From assembly GCA_023525975.1 (NCBI GenBank), contig CM042029.1, positions 88,146,849 to 88,210,848 on the forward strand: 64,000 nt of DNA, in the 5' to 3' direction. The notes under the pieces were generated by a model. That model was not told the origin of the DNA. It made no database searches and saw nothing but the letters and a program-made list of their open reading frames with translations. This DNA comes from Smallanthus sonchifolius (Eukaryota; Streptophyta; Magnoliopsida; Asterales; Asteraceae). Shown here piece by piece: positions 47,801 to 59,619 of this stretch. How positions within the stretch are numbered: the stretch's first letter is position 1; each line of letters starts with the position of its first letter. The translations under genes and the position numbers were made by a program.

Positions 47801-49184
47801 ATTGGTCTGATTAATGGTTTGGGTAACCAACTTATTTTAATCCAAAAAGGGGTTGATTGCATATAAAGGCAACCAGCATTCCTCAAATTTCTATTCTAGA
47901 TATTATAATATCTTATTCCTAATTAAAAAAAATCTATTTAGGTTATTAGTAAATTTATGCAGGTAAGTAGTAAACTGGATGTAGATGTGGAAAATTTCAT
48001 TTTCAACAATACCACCTACCCAAAATAAAATAGAAATGTAACATCCCTGTTTTATTAAACCCTTTTTATATCCATGTATAAATTTCGTCGAAAGTTGGTC
48101 CCAAATTTTTCATTCTACAAATGCGGAAGTGTGTTGATCTATTGTAGGATTCCTTATATTTAGTTACGTAATTTTTCAGAATCCAGAAAACAGAAAATTG
48201 TTGATGCGTTTGTGTGAAAATGGAGACCAGAAAGTGAGATCAAATGCAGTTAGGTTATTATGTTGCTTAACAGAAGATGGTGATGACAGAGAGATTATAG
48301 ATCTCATGGGGATACAATCAATTGAGACTTTAATAAAAATAGTAAAATCTTCCAGTGATGTAGAAGAGATAGCTTCTGCAATGGGTGTGATTTCAAACTT
48401 GACTCAGTCATCTCAACTCACTGAGTCACTGTTAAAAGCAGAAGGCCTTCCTGTTATTTCCTCGTGTCTTCGTGACAGAATGCAAAACAGGCCCCACAAG
48501 AAACAGTTAATTGAAAACACTGTTGGTTCACTTTGTCATTTCACAATCCCTACAAACCAGAGTTCCCAGAAGAAACTAGCCGAGATAGGTGTCATTCCCT
48601 TATTGGTCCAGTTGTTAGAGCTAGGAACAAGTTTGACCAAAAGAAAAGCATCCATTTCTCTTGGTCAACTTTCTAAAAACTCATTCGAGTTAACTCACCC
48701 AATCCCGAGACCCTCGGGGGGAATATTCAGGTGCTTCTCGCCTCAAACGGAATCAGCATGCCCTGTTCATCAGGGAATTTGTACAGTTGAATCGTCTTTT
48801 TGTTTAGTGGAAGCTGATGCCGTTTCACCATTAGTGAGACTTTTGGGAGACTCTGATTTGAATGTTTGTGAAGCTTCTTTAGATGCACTGTTGACTTTAA
48901 TTGAAGCTGAAAGACTACCATATGGGTCTAAAGTTCTTGCTGAAGCTAATGCTATACATCCGATTATAAAGTTACTGAACTGCCCTTCTTCGGGATTGCA
49001 GGAAAAAGTATTAATCGCATTGGAGAGAATATTCCGTTTGTTAGATTTCAAGCAAAAATATGGAAATTTGGCTCAGACAGCTCTAGTTGACTTGACTCAA
49101 AGGGGGAACAACGAAATAAAATCTCTAGCAGCGAGGATTCTGGGTCAGTTAAATGTGCTTCATCATCAATCAACTTATTTCTAG
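44876..49184 (+). CDS. U-box/ARM-repeat E3 ubiquitin ligase, PUB43/44-like, copy 2
   Basis: Four exons (44876-46105, 46492-46795, 47252-47739, 48180-49184) give 1,008 residues, the same intron positions and phases as copy 1. The U-box is at about 259-331 (FYCPITREVMVDPVET, TLFPLDN). Its intact frames and splice sites indicate a functional gene. Compared with copy 1, exon 1 is one codon shorter and exon 3 one codon longer; exon 4 is the best conserved. Intron 3 is longer (440 versus 282 bp), and intron 1 lacks the SINE. An AATAAA sits about 120 bp after the stop (49307-49312). Tandem duplication with mutual high identity suggests a recent origin. Confidence 0.92.
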
Positions 49185-51083
49185 GAGTTTTTAAAATTGA
49201 AATTGATGTTTGATAGGTTTGTATTATCATCAGTGGGTAGATAGATTATCTCCTGATTATTTAGTTAAATTCTTTTGTAACTGATTAGCTTGTGTATATG
49301 ACAATGATAATAAATATATACCTCAAATTAAATTTAAGTTTTGGTGTTACATCCAAAGTTTCATAAGAACTGTAACATTTTATATGTTTCATCACTATTG
49401 AAAACAAATCGGTTGCCTTGAGTTTGAATCAAGTGGCCAACATCATGACAATACTCAACAGATTGAAGAGTTCAAATTTGATGATTACTACAGAGTATAT
49501 ATCTGTTTATTGTAATATATTTATTATAATTAGAAGATATAATTTGATTAGTGAGAGTTGATATTTGATAATTAGAAACTTAGAATGAAAAAGCTAAACA
49601 TAACCCTTAAGCATATGAGTAACAACCAATAACCATTTTCGTGAAAGCGAAAAACAAGTTACAGTTATGGCTGCCGAAATGTGATGTTTTTCTTTTTAAA
49701 AAAATAAAGAATACCATAGCCTTAGGTTTCAAGGTTATAAATTACTAAACATAATTAGAGAAAACTCCATAACATAAATTATGGGACCAATTCTAGGTGG
49801 GGAGGGATTGTGATACCTAAGCCAAAAACATAGGGTGGAACATACTCTAGGTTCTATAACCGTTAAAGCAACTACATTATATGCAGCCATGAAGTTGTTC
49901 AAAATTGCAGATCTATTGGTCACGATGCAACTGCTTTGCCAGTTTTGATTTTGTTAACAAACCATGTAGAGGATTTTGAGAATAAATCTGAGAGTCGTGT
50001 TGTCACTTTCATATTAAAACAATTCAGAGATATTCCTGTATTTAATGATCGTATAAAACTCAGATTAATTTGAGACAAGATCGAAGTATGTTTTTGTAGA
50101 CAATTTCGTGAACCAGAATATTGAGAGATCTGATCAAATGATACTACAATTTAATGGCTTCAACATGACAAACGCCCCTAAGTGTCAATTAGGTTCCTAA
50201 AATCATAACAAACTCAAACAAATGTGCACTCCGCACCTCCTGACTTATTTGATGATTATTATGATTTACATTGGTCATACAAGTTAATCCAATTACACTA
50301 AAATATCCAACAAACCATGAAATATAGTTTTAATTTAGTACTACGCAATAAAGGTTTCCATTAACAATATTCTCTACGTTGTTGGCAAAAGAATGTTGCA
50401 AATTGTTGGAATATATTGCTAAAGTCAAGCACAAAATCAACTGGAAAAGTTAAAATGTTCTATCAGCAGTAATGGTTGGTCCGTAGAAACTAGCTTTTGT
50501 GGGTAGTAGAAACTTTATGATTAGTATGAAGTAACATGTAAGTAGGTATTAATGGTCACCCGAGAAATTGCTCACGACAGTGAGTTAGTGCTAATGAAAT
50601 GTTAAGTATTGTCTGTAGGAAATAGTCAATGTCAACATATGGAAAGTTACTCTTGATTAAAGTTATTGTTATTTTCGACAGGGTTTAAAAAGATTTGCTA
50701 GACAGGTGAATATAAGCGGTGAATAGAGATCTTTCAAGAAGACTTACAATTTCATTTTCATTGTAATTTTCTTCGTAATCGTTTGATTCATTTCAATAAG
50801 AAATCGTTAATCTTTAGTGATCAACTTCTAATCAATTCAACTTTTCAATAATTCATTTGTGTTTAATTAGAGTGAATCAAATTTTAGATTATTTTCAATA
50901 CACAAATGAATTAGATGCAAAGTTTATGAAGCTCCAAGAAAGGTGGACCAATTAAGTTTACACCAATCTTAACAACCCATAATTGACAATACATACCAAC
51001 ACTTAATTAATTATTATATATAATTAATCAACAATAAAAAGATATGAACAACTTAATTAATTATTATATTATTCAACATAAAA
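49185..51083. other. intergenic DNA, no gene recognised
   Basis: Contains the 3'UTR of U-box gene 2 at its left and of KIC at its right edge. A minus-strand frame at about 49735-49923 has no family signature. AT-rich with no clear repeat edges. Confidence 0.45.
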
Positions 51084-51440
51084 TCATTCACTAGAAGCTT
51101 TGATCTTCATCTCATCTTCAATGGCTTTCTCCAACCATACCTCAGCATCTTCCATCATTTCCGGACTAAGTCTCACCATGAGTACGCAAAACTCGGTTTC
51201 GTTCAAGAACCCGTTGCCGTCGAGGTCTCCTTCCATTACCATACCTTCTGAATCTTCCTTGCTCATACCTTCCATTCCCAAAAACCTTGAATTCTTTCTC
51301 AAACTTTCCGGGGTGATCAGCCCGATCGTCTCGTCTGCTAGCAGCCGGAAACCGCCACATAGCTCCTCCATGAAGGTGGCTAGCTCTAGCTTCTCCGCCA
51401 TCACCGGAAGCAAGTCTTGGTAGCCTTTTGGATCTTCCAT
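51084..51440 (-). CDS. KIC: KIC/PBP1-type single EF-hand calcium-binding protein
   Basis: An intronless frame of 118 residues starting MEDPKGYQDLLPVMAEKL. I chose the ATG at 51440 because an upstream in-frame extension crosses the TATA box and is not conserved. One canonical EF-hand loop, DLDGNGFLNETE, is at residues 72-83; the preceding ELCGGFRLLAD and ITPESLRKNS blocks and the following FCVLMVRLSPEMMEDAE are family signatures. KIC binds and, with calcium, inhibits the kinesin-like calmodulin-binding protein (KCBP) that controls trichome morphology; PBP1 binds the PINOID kinase. The sequence is closer to KIC. It is single-exon and compact, like its family. Confidence 0.9.
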   Translation of the reverse strand: MEDPKGYQDLLPVMAEKLELATFMEELCGGFRLLADETIGLITPESLRKNSRFLGMEGMSKEDSEGMVMEGDLDGNGFLNETEFCVLMVRLSPEMMEDAEVWLEKAIEDEMKIKASSE

Positions 51441-51474
51441 TTGTTTTTGGTGGTTAGAAGAATAATTGATGGAC

Positions 51475-51485
51475 TTATTTATAGG
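51475..51485 (-). promoter_or_regulatory. TATA box of the KIC gene
   Basis: On the minus strand this reads CTATAAATAAG, about 35-45 bases ahead of the ATG. It leaves a short leader of about 10-15 bases if initiation is about 30 bases downstream. Confidence 0.55.
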
Positions 51486-52031
51486 AATGGAGAGTTTATG
51501 TAGGATGTCATGACACTTTGTCAATTGGGTTGGACTTTGGGTAGGCATAATTTTTTACCATAAGTTTTGATTAATAATAAATAAACAGCCGAAAAAAAAA
51601 TGTTATAGCTAAGTATTGCATTAAGATGACCGTTTTGAAACATATTTTATGATTTAAATAATAAAATAAATTTTTTAAGCATTAGGGAGCAAGGGGCACA
51701 ACCATAATACCCTAAGAGCATGTAGTATACCCAAGTGAGTGAGACTCAAGTGAGGGGAAAAGTGGTTGACACGTGACGCCACGTCTTCTCTGTCAAGTCT
51801 CACACCAAGCTCACTTGACAAGGGAAATACCCAAGTGAGTGAGAGTGGTGTGAGCATTAAATACATTTTCAATAAAAAAAAAGGCCTTGGTCTTCTCCTT
51901 TCCTTCCCGTAAAGAACTTCACGTAGTGTCCTCACTTACCCCCTCACGAAAACAAGGGGGTGGTGTGCCTTCTCCCTTACTTGAGTGAGCAACCTCACGT
52001 AGGGTCTTTCACGGGACCATACGACATGATC
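51486..52031. other. repeat-like DNA upstream of KIC
   Basis: From about 51680 to 52030 a GC-richer block contains two direct copies of ACCCAAGTGAGTGAGA (near 51729 and 51829) and several CTCAC/GTGAG inversions. It looks like a decayed MITE. No gene. Confidence 0.4.
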
Positions 52032-52034
52032 TAA

Positions 52035-52470
52035 GAGGGTGTTTGGGATTGCTTATTTAACTCCAAAAATGTTTTTTTTTTGTTAAAAGCGCTTATTAGC
52101 TTATAACTTTTTGAAAATGAGTTTTTAAAAAAAGTGTTTGGATTAACTTTTGTGATGAAAAAAGTCAATAAGTCAATAAATTATTTTTTAAAAACTGTTT
52201 GCCTTAGGTTATTCACGAAAAATGACATTTTTATTATAAATGTATTTGTTAGAAATTGTTAGGGGTAGACTGATAATATTTTATAGCAAAAGCCAAAATC
52301 CATTTGAAAAGCCAGGAATTTATGACTTCTTAAAAAATAACTTTTTAACTTTATCAAAAAGTTAAAACAAAAGTGCTTTTATGTTTGACAAACATTTTTT
52401 TTTACTTATTGGCTTTTGAAAAAATCAATAAGTCAATAAACAGTTTTCTAGCGCAATCCCAAACACCCTC
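52035..52470. mobile_element. Tourist-like (PIF/Harbinger) MITE
   Basis: Terminal inverted repeats GAGGGTGTTTGGGATTGC on the left and its reverse copy on the right, flanked by the 3-bp duplication TAA (52032-52034 and 52471-52473). The interior is AT-rich, with TTATTGACTT-type subterminal repeats. Confidence 0.75.
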
Positions 52471-52751
52471 TAAGTACAATAATGACTTTGTCCAATGAGG
52501 AGTGACACCTCATTTTTACTCAAATATAATCCTAAGTGGTGGGAGCACTACCCTAAATATCCTAAGCTTTTTTTTCTTTTCATTTTTTAAATTAATTCTT
52601 TATTAAAACTAACTTAAAAAAATACATTAAATAAAAAAACTTTATTAATTAAAAAATGTACATAAATTATAAATAAAAAAATGTACAAAAAAATAAATAA
52701 AGGCAAAACCTCTTATACACCTAAAAGACCTAAAAGATCATGGGTTTAAGT

Positions 52752-53321
52752 CAGGGGCGGGCCTACCCTAGGGCTAGGGGTAGCCCCTGCTACCCCTCAA
52801 CTTTTACGCGTAGCGCAAATTTTTTTTTAGGTTTTATATATCCGGTTACCCCTTACGTTTCCCCTGAGCAAAAATTACGTTACCCTCAAATTTTTTTAAA
52901 AGCTCAACACTTCATAAAAAGTAGAAAATTTTATAAAAAACCTAATACTTTATAAAAAAAAGTCCCCACATTTTATCTAAGGTTTTGAGGTATTGTGTTT
53001 TAATAAAACATTTAGGCTTTAGCCAACCCAAATGTTTTATTAAAACCCAATACCTCAAAGTCTCAATTTTCAAACCCAGCTTACCCAAGCGACCGGCCAA
53101 GAAGAAAGACAGAGAGCAGAAACTGTGAGAGTCAGAGACCGACCATTCGCCTCTCGTCCTGAGCTGAGATCACCGCTCGGCACCGCCTTCGCCAAACCCC
53201 AGTCCTCCGCCTCTGTAGTCTGCCTCGCCAATTGCATGTTACTATAAAAAAATTGTTTACATGAAAGTACGATCAATTTTTTTTTCGTCACCCCTAAACT
53301 TTTGTTCTAGATCCGCCACTG
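52752..53321. mobile_element. hAT-type non-autonomous element
   Basis: The left end is CAGGGGCGGGCCTA; the right end on the minus strand is CAGTGGCGGATCTA. The flanking 8-mers are GTTTAAGT and GTTCAAGT (one mismatch). The interior holds TACCCCTAAAC-type motifs common to this family and no transposase. Confidence 0.75.
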
Positions 53322-54450
53322 GTTCAAGTCACACTAAGTAAAGAAATCTGCCTTAAAAAAAATCACAAGGTCACACATACCGACTCGCTATTTCACGTTT
53401 TCGTTTAAAAATATTGATCCAGTCACATGGTCACGAGGATCCGTAAACATCTCTAAATCTCGGTCCATGTGATCCATAAAAAAACATCTTTAATAATATG
53501 TTAATAAATTATTTTAATTAATATTACATTTTGTTAGTTATTTAAAATAGTATAAGAATATAAAATGTAAATTTAATAAACAAATAGATTAAAAAGTTAA
53601 ATTGTTGTTTTAAATACAATTCATCTAGTTGGAAAAACAAAAGATAGATTTCCCAAGAAATCTAAGAAAACAGAAATACAATTCATTTAGTTGAAATACA
53701 ATTATCTATCTTTTGTTTATTCCAACAATTTGATAAGCATCGGGAAGTATATATGGTGTCACAACACCACAAATTGATTAAAGTGTCGAAAATTGAATAT
53801 TTGCGCTTTTAAAACACGCATCCAACACGCTTTAAAAGTTAGGGGTGGTTTGGTAAAATCTGAATCATTAAGTGTTGAATCATTAAGAGCTCTGAATGGT
53901 TAAACATGGTTCCAAAGCTAAACCATTAAGAGGTAGAATTTTAGTGGAATAAACACCATCACCTCTGACCGATCCATTAAGAGGCTACCAAACAGTTCCT
54001 TACTATAAGTGTTTTCTGTATAAAATTAACCATTTTAAATATAATTTTTTGAATAATTTGGAGCAATACATGATCGAATACATTAATAAGATCTAGTTGA
54101 ATCCAAGGCCAATTGGTATTTATTTAAAATTCAATATTTTTTAATTATTGTGATTTAAAATATTATTTCCCTATCTTTGGTTATTAATTAGAAGAAGAAA
54201 AAGAACCAAAAGAAATTAATTTGGTTGTAGGAAGCTTCATGGGAAGGTATGGTTCTCTCTCTCTTTATGAAAAGAGTCACCAAACTTATCATGTTCCATT
54301 GCTTGTCCTTTTTTGCTTCATCCTTCCAAGAACCTTCCTCTCTTCTAATTATTCCACTTAAAAAAAATATATATAATTACAACTAAAATTTTCTGATGAG
54401 GAAAAAAATGACTTTGAACAATTAAAAGTGTTATCGGAAGTAATTTCAAG
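53322..54450. other. intergenic DNA with a small MITE-like repeat
   Basis: At about 53840-54000 the ends GGGGTGGTTTGGTA and TACCAAACAGTTCC are inverted, with ATCATTAAG-type subrepeats inside. The rest is AT-rich with no gene recognised. Confidence 0.4.
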
Positions 54451-54661
54451 CAGTGACGAATCTAGGAATTTTTTCATGTGGTTGGAAATTTTTGGGGTCC
54501 GTTGAAGCGATATATAATACGTATATAACACTAAAAAACTATTTATGAGAGCGATCGGGGGCTATTCTAAAACTTTATAGGAGATGATCAAGATTTTAAC
54601 GCATATATAATACTAATCTTTTTTCATGAAGGACGGCTGCTTCCATGAGTTGTCGCCTCTG
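54451..54661. mobile_element. hAT-type MITE (211 bp)
   Basis: The left end is CAGTGACGAATCTA; the right end on the minus strand is CAGAGGCGACAACT. It is flanked by a perfect 8-bp duplication ATTTCAAG (54443-54450 and 54662-54669). Confidence 0.85.
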
Positions 54662-54774
54662 ATTTCAAGTTATCTCACATGAATAGATGAGTATAATTGT
54701 TTTAGTTGATTAAGAAATTTGTAAAGGAAAATTAAATATGTTTATGGCTTTCTAAAATGTAAAATGTTAACAAA

Positions 54775-55240
54775 CAATGTTTATACTAATAAATAAAAAT
54801 TGTAAGGGATATAGTTTTCTCGTATCTCTTTTCTATTAAATAATAATATTAAAATAATATATATTTTTAAATATTTAATATAAATCTAATTATGAATGGT
54901 TATTATATTATCAACCAAATTAATTTAATATAAATTAAAATTTATCAGTTACATAAAAAAATTAATACTCAGCTAAAAAAAATATTTTTAAAAATTAACT
55001 TAATATAATTTATAACTGTTACGTCAAAATACATCTTAAAGACATATTTTGACGAGTGCATGTGTTAAAAAATTACATAATGTTTTATTTAACTCGTGTA
55101 ATACACTACGGGTTTTTAAAGACAGTTTTTTTATTATTAAATATGTATAACATTACATTTATTAATCTCGTGTAATACACAAGATTCTAACATAATATAT
55201 ACTTATTATTGTTCAATTCTAACCTAGTATATATAATATA
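54775..55240. mobile_element. Helitron-like AT-rich element, second full copy
   Basis: Homologous to 8985-9625 over several hundred bases (ACATATTTTGACGAGTG, TTTATTATTAAAT, GTGTAATACAC blocks). The palindrome GTGTAATACAC precedes a right end that reads TCTAACCTAG before T. This CTAG end is the best Helitron evidence in the family. Confidence 0.45.
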
Positions 55241-55573
55241 GTAGTAGCATATTATTGTTCATATTCCTCCATCGTAACTATAGTTTAAACCATCAATTTT
55301 TTGTTTGAAATGCATTTAAACCATCAATTTAGTTATTAAAATTATAAGAAACGTGTTATATTTATATTTGTAAGTGTGTCTTGTAGTGGTAGAGTGGAAT
55401 TGAAGTAGAACTTGAAAGTGATTTTTTGTGCTGATTAAAAATCTCTATTTAGAATAATGCTCGATGATGTAAAAGCGATATGTGTTTTTATAAGGTAGTT
55501 ATTTTATATCTACATGATTGTATCATAGAAAAATTAGGTTTACATTCGATATACTTTTTGAAGAGGGAACCCC

Positions 55574-56048
55574 TGTCCTAGATCGCTTGGCCCAGTTTTG
55601 AAGCCCAACACACAGAAACAAGCCCGGTTCAGACAAACCCATTTGAGAGGCTTACTATGGAAAAGGCTTATTAGAGCTAACAAGACTCCAGACCCCCTAT
55701 ATATTGGGAGGTCCCCCTCCATCAGCTTTAGCTTCCTCCCCCTTTACAAAGGGGCAGGTTCACACTCCTCCTTAACTCATTCACTCTCCCCCTCTTTACT
55801 TATTTATGCAATCATACACTTACATGATGATCACATTGATGAAAAGGCTGACTTGAGCGTCGAAGGGCCCTCGGGGAGATCCCCTCGGGTCCTCTAACTA
55901 GAGTTTCATGTGGATACAGGTTCGATTCGGGCTTGAGAAGACAGATCTGGTCTCGTACGGTGGAAAGGTTGATCCGGACGCGATCTCCTCCCTCCGACTG
56001 ATGCTACCTCAAGCTAAGCCCCCTCGGGTGAGTTTTTGGGCCGCAACA
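55574..56048 (+). repeat. possible solo LTR of an LTR retrotransposon
   Basis: A GC-richer block starting TGTCCTAGATC and ending CCGCAACA, with CTATATATTGGGAGG as a possible TATA region and GTCGAAGGGCCCTCGGGGAG as a landmark. No second copy, primer site or clear 5-bp duplication was found, so the boundaries are tentative. Confidence 0.4.
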
Positions 56049-56283
56049 CTTTTGTTCTGAGTATAAAAATTTATTCCTATTAATGCATACCTATTCACTC
56101 CACCGTCATGTAACATCTTTTTTTTAATGACAGTCATGTTTCATCTTTTTAGTTGTAGTTAACAACCAAATAATCAACATTTGCGGGACAATAACCCGCA
56201 TATCATTTGCTTTTTCGGCTTATGCATATTGGTAATGTAAACCCAATATTTCTGGCATATTTATGTGATAACTTGAGCACAAG

Positions 56284-56459
56284 TAGGGGCGGATGTATGT
56301 GGAGGGCAGGGGTACCTGTTGGTACCCTTCAACTTTCGACGCGTAGTGGGAATTTTCGACGCGCAGCGGGATTTTTTTTTTTTTTACCGTTTTATGTATT
56401 CAGATACCCCTGAACGAAATTTTAGATACCCCTGAATTTTTTTCCTAGATCCGCCACTG
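56284..56459. mobile_element. hAT-type MITE (176 bp)
   Basis: The left end is TAGGGGCGGATGTA; the right end on the minus strand is CAGTGGCGGATCTA. It is flanked by a perfect 8-bp duplication AGCACAAG (56276-56283 and 56460-56467). TTCGACGCGTAG / TTCGACGCGCAG is repeated inside. Confidence 0.85.
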
Positions 56460-56467
56460 AGCACAAG

Positions 56468-57032
56468 TGAGGTGAATTAGATGGACGGTGAAGTCCTTTA
56501 AACTCATATAGATTAAAGAGCCACGTATAGAAAGAGATCGTGATGCCTAACATGTTTGTTAGAGAGTTCATATTGAAAATACAATCAAATGAAACACATG
56601 TAACACACATACATTGAAATGCATGTAACGACATTTAAAAAAAATTAACCCTATAAATACCAACTAAAATCCTCATTTTTTTTTCAAGCCGAAACAAAGC
56701 TAAAAATGTAACCAGATCATCACAAAGCCAATCTCAAGTCAACCTACAACCTCAACCCAACCCATAACCATTCCTACATTTTCAACACTATTTGATAAGA
56801 TGGTAATTAAATAAATTTAATTGTACATGTATATAAATAAAATAATTAAATAACTGATAAATCCCTTATAAGTCCAGCTCAAGCTTTGGATATAAAGCTC
56901 TAAACGAACTGAGTTTAAGATCAAGCTTCGTTAAACTAAACAAGCAGAGCTTAAATTTAGAAGAACTCGAACTTGACTTGACTTATTTATAGCCCAGACA
57001 CTTGATCAGAATTATTATGTAAAATAATAAAC
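56468..57032. other. intergenic DNA, no gene recognised
   Basis: AT-rich. No open frame with a family signature and no repeat edge seen. Confidence 0.45.
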
Positions 57033-57047
57033 TATATATATCTAGTT

Positions 57048-57250
57048 TTTTTTTTTTTGAACGGCAACGCTAGATATTCTAGGATAATTGGGTTTTCCCG
57101 GGGCAACACCTAGAACATCTAGGGCAAGAACCCCCAACTGGGTAAACCTCCTGACCTGGTCACAGACCCATTTTTTGTTGTTGGCAAGATTCGAACCCAA
57201 GAGCTCTACTATGAGAAGTCTTGAGGCTAGCATTGCACCAAATGGCCAAC
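57048..57250 (-). repeat. tRNA-derived SINE with target duplication
   Basis: On the minus strand it has A-box-like TTGGCCATTTGGTGCAATGC, B-box-like GGGTTCGAATC, and a long A-type tail. Both flanks end in ATATATCTAGTT (57036-57047 and 57266-57277); the exact left limit is blurred by a TA run. Confidence 0.75.
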
Positions 57251-57413
57251 GATATATATATATATATATATCTAGTTAATAGGGGGATCGATCACCACTC
57301 ACCATTATATACTCATCTTTCCCTCTTCCAATCCCTTAAACACACACACACACACTATTCCAAATCAACTTCAATTTTTCATCCTTAAACCATTTTTTAA
57401 ATAAATTAACTTA

Positions 57414-57452
<39 letters not shown>
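57414..57452. repeat. (TA)n microsatellite
   Basis: About 19 uninterrupted TA units. A short CA run lies nearby at about 57340-57354. Confidence 0.9.
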
Positions 57453-57456
<4 letters not shown>

Positions 57457-57507
57457 GTTATGGAGAAGCGTTTTCTGTTAGTTTTTAAATTTAATTAGTA
57501 TTGATCC

Positions 57508-57895
57508 CTCCCCTATATATTGGGAGGGTTCTAGAGAAAATAACAAAGTTAGACGAAACTGAGAAAACCACTAAAAGTCAATCAAATAATTTATATATTT
57601 TTTACATTTTTAATTTATTTCTAAGTGTATTAATATAATATTACATAATTTATGAAAAAAACATTTTATGTATTTAATTTTTTTGTTTTATGCGTACGTA
57701 TACGTAACACTATGTGTTACGTATACGTAAGCCAATACTTAAATGATTTTTTTGATAAAAATGCGTAATTACATTGATACTCTTATAAATACATAAAATA
57801 AAATATAAAAAAAAGTATTATATGATTGGTTAAAATTGTTTTTAGTGGTTTTCTCATTTTTCGTCTAATTTTGTAGTTTTTTTTATATCTCCCCT
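57508..57895. mobile_element. full-length hairpin (foldback) MITE
   Basis: The two halves are inverted copies along nearly the whole element, centred at about 57713. The outer arms share TTAGACGAAA and GAGAAAACCACTAAAA, and the inner arms share GTATACGTAACAC around a TAT loop. Flanks contain CTCCCCTATATAT on both sides in opposite orientation. It is non-coding. Confidence 0.8.
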
Positions 57896-59619
57896 ATATA
57901 TATATTAAATAAAAATAATTATATTTATATTAATAATAGGCTCGTGAGCCTATTCAAGCTTTGTATATACAAAACTTGGACTTGAGTTTTAGTGAGTGAG
58001 TCTTAAGCACCTTTACTTGTTTACAACTAAATTCTAACCCTTGAATCATGACTATGACTATTGAATTCCAATTCTAGGAACTTGGTTTAATTTCTATTCA
58101 AACAACTTAAAATACTTGTATTATTGTTCTTGTTTCAAAGCCGACCCTCCTCTTGACTTTGAACAAACTTTTTAGGTTTACAGTTTAAATTAATCAACTT
58201 TGACCGACGTATATCCAATTATATTTCGAATAACAAATTTGTTATTTTTTTTTATGGTTTACAACTTTACATACAATACACCTAAAAATATAATAAATTT
58301 ACGTTACATTTATAAGCAGCTAGAAAAGAAATATAGTTTAGGGTCATTTACATATATCCACTTCTTAAATTCATTTATTATATATTTACCTAACCCTTAA
58401 TTTTAATTACATATTTCCCCTTCCTAAAGCATATATATTACATATTTACCCAATTCATTTAAAATAACTTATTGAATTACTATTTTACCCTTAATAAACA
58501 AATTAAAGTACTATTTACGTATATTCCTCTTCCTAAATATATCAATTTACATATAAGGATAAATAGGTAATTTTGTAAGCATCGGGTAAATATGTAATTG
58601 ATTTTTATGATTGAGTATATATGTTATTAAGGAGGTTACGAGGGAGAAATATGTAAAAAACTCTATAATTGAACCCAATAACCAACTAACAATTTAAAAA
58701 AAATAAGCTCAATAAACAATTTAAACCCATAAAAAACAAACCCAACCTAATACTAATTTTAACTCAATATAAAATGTACTCACCTTTGTTGTTAGATGTT
58801 CTTACTTGTGAAACCTTGTCCATTAGTGTGATTCTTGAGTACATTTGCATATATTATCATCATCTGTTTATTTTTACTGGTTGAAAATTTAAAATGTTGT
58901 TTGAAAAATTATCAATGGACAACTAGGAAAGAAAAACCAACTTAATATTCGTCTAAAGTTGATATGTTGCCCATAACTAGCGTAATATTCGTATATACAT
59001 TCATGGACCGTATTCTAATAAATGACCGTGTTCATATTGTTGATTTTGTTAGCTTTATCGACTTGTATACATTGTTAAGACCTTTTTTTACTATATGGTT
59101 TTGGACTTTTGACTATTATCCACTTTGTTGACTTTGATTAAATTGAGACTAAGTTTCATTTATTAACGTTTATTAAATTTGTCAACATCCATTCGCACAT
59201 GGTCACATCTTTAGACAATAATCCCTTGCACCTTTTTCACTATTGGTACTAGAGATGATCAAAGTGTTGCATCAACTCTATGCTAGTCTAAATAAAAAGT
59301 TTCATATGATGTCAAATCAAGTCTACACACTAGAGGCCATATGTTATGACAAAAAGTGGCCATACGTTTCATAATTTTACAAACATCACCTCATACAGTC
59401 CCTTCATACGACTCGCATAACCACATTTCTCATTTTTATACGACCCGTAAATGATGCATGGATAATATGAAAGTAGCATTCGTTAAACTAATAATTTAAA
59501 ACATTTTATTGATTTACCACACACCCCCAAACACTTTCACAAGAAGTTGCACATATAGAAAACCAACAAATTATTGATTTATCATTCAATTTCAAGACTT
59601 AAAAAGAACAAAGATACTT
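57896..59619. other. intergenic AT-rich DNA
   Basis: At 58330-58660 there are several loosely repeated ACATATTTACCC / ATATGTAA motifs with weak inverted symmetry. At about 59400-59460 there is a CATACGACTCGCA / TACGACCCGTA motif also present in both orientations in TAC1 intron 2 (1513-1640). No gene is recognised. Confidence 0.4.

Noticed and set aside
51441..51548. N-terminal extension of KIC
   Set aside because: It runs across the TATA box and lacks conservation.
55574..56048. Gene with the TATA-like CTATATATTGGGAGG
   Set aside because: No coding frame follows; it looks more like an LTR fragment.
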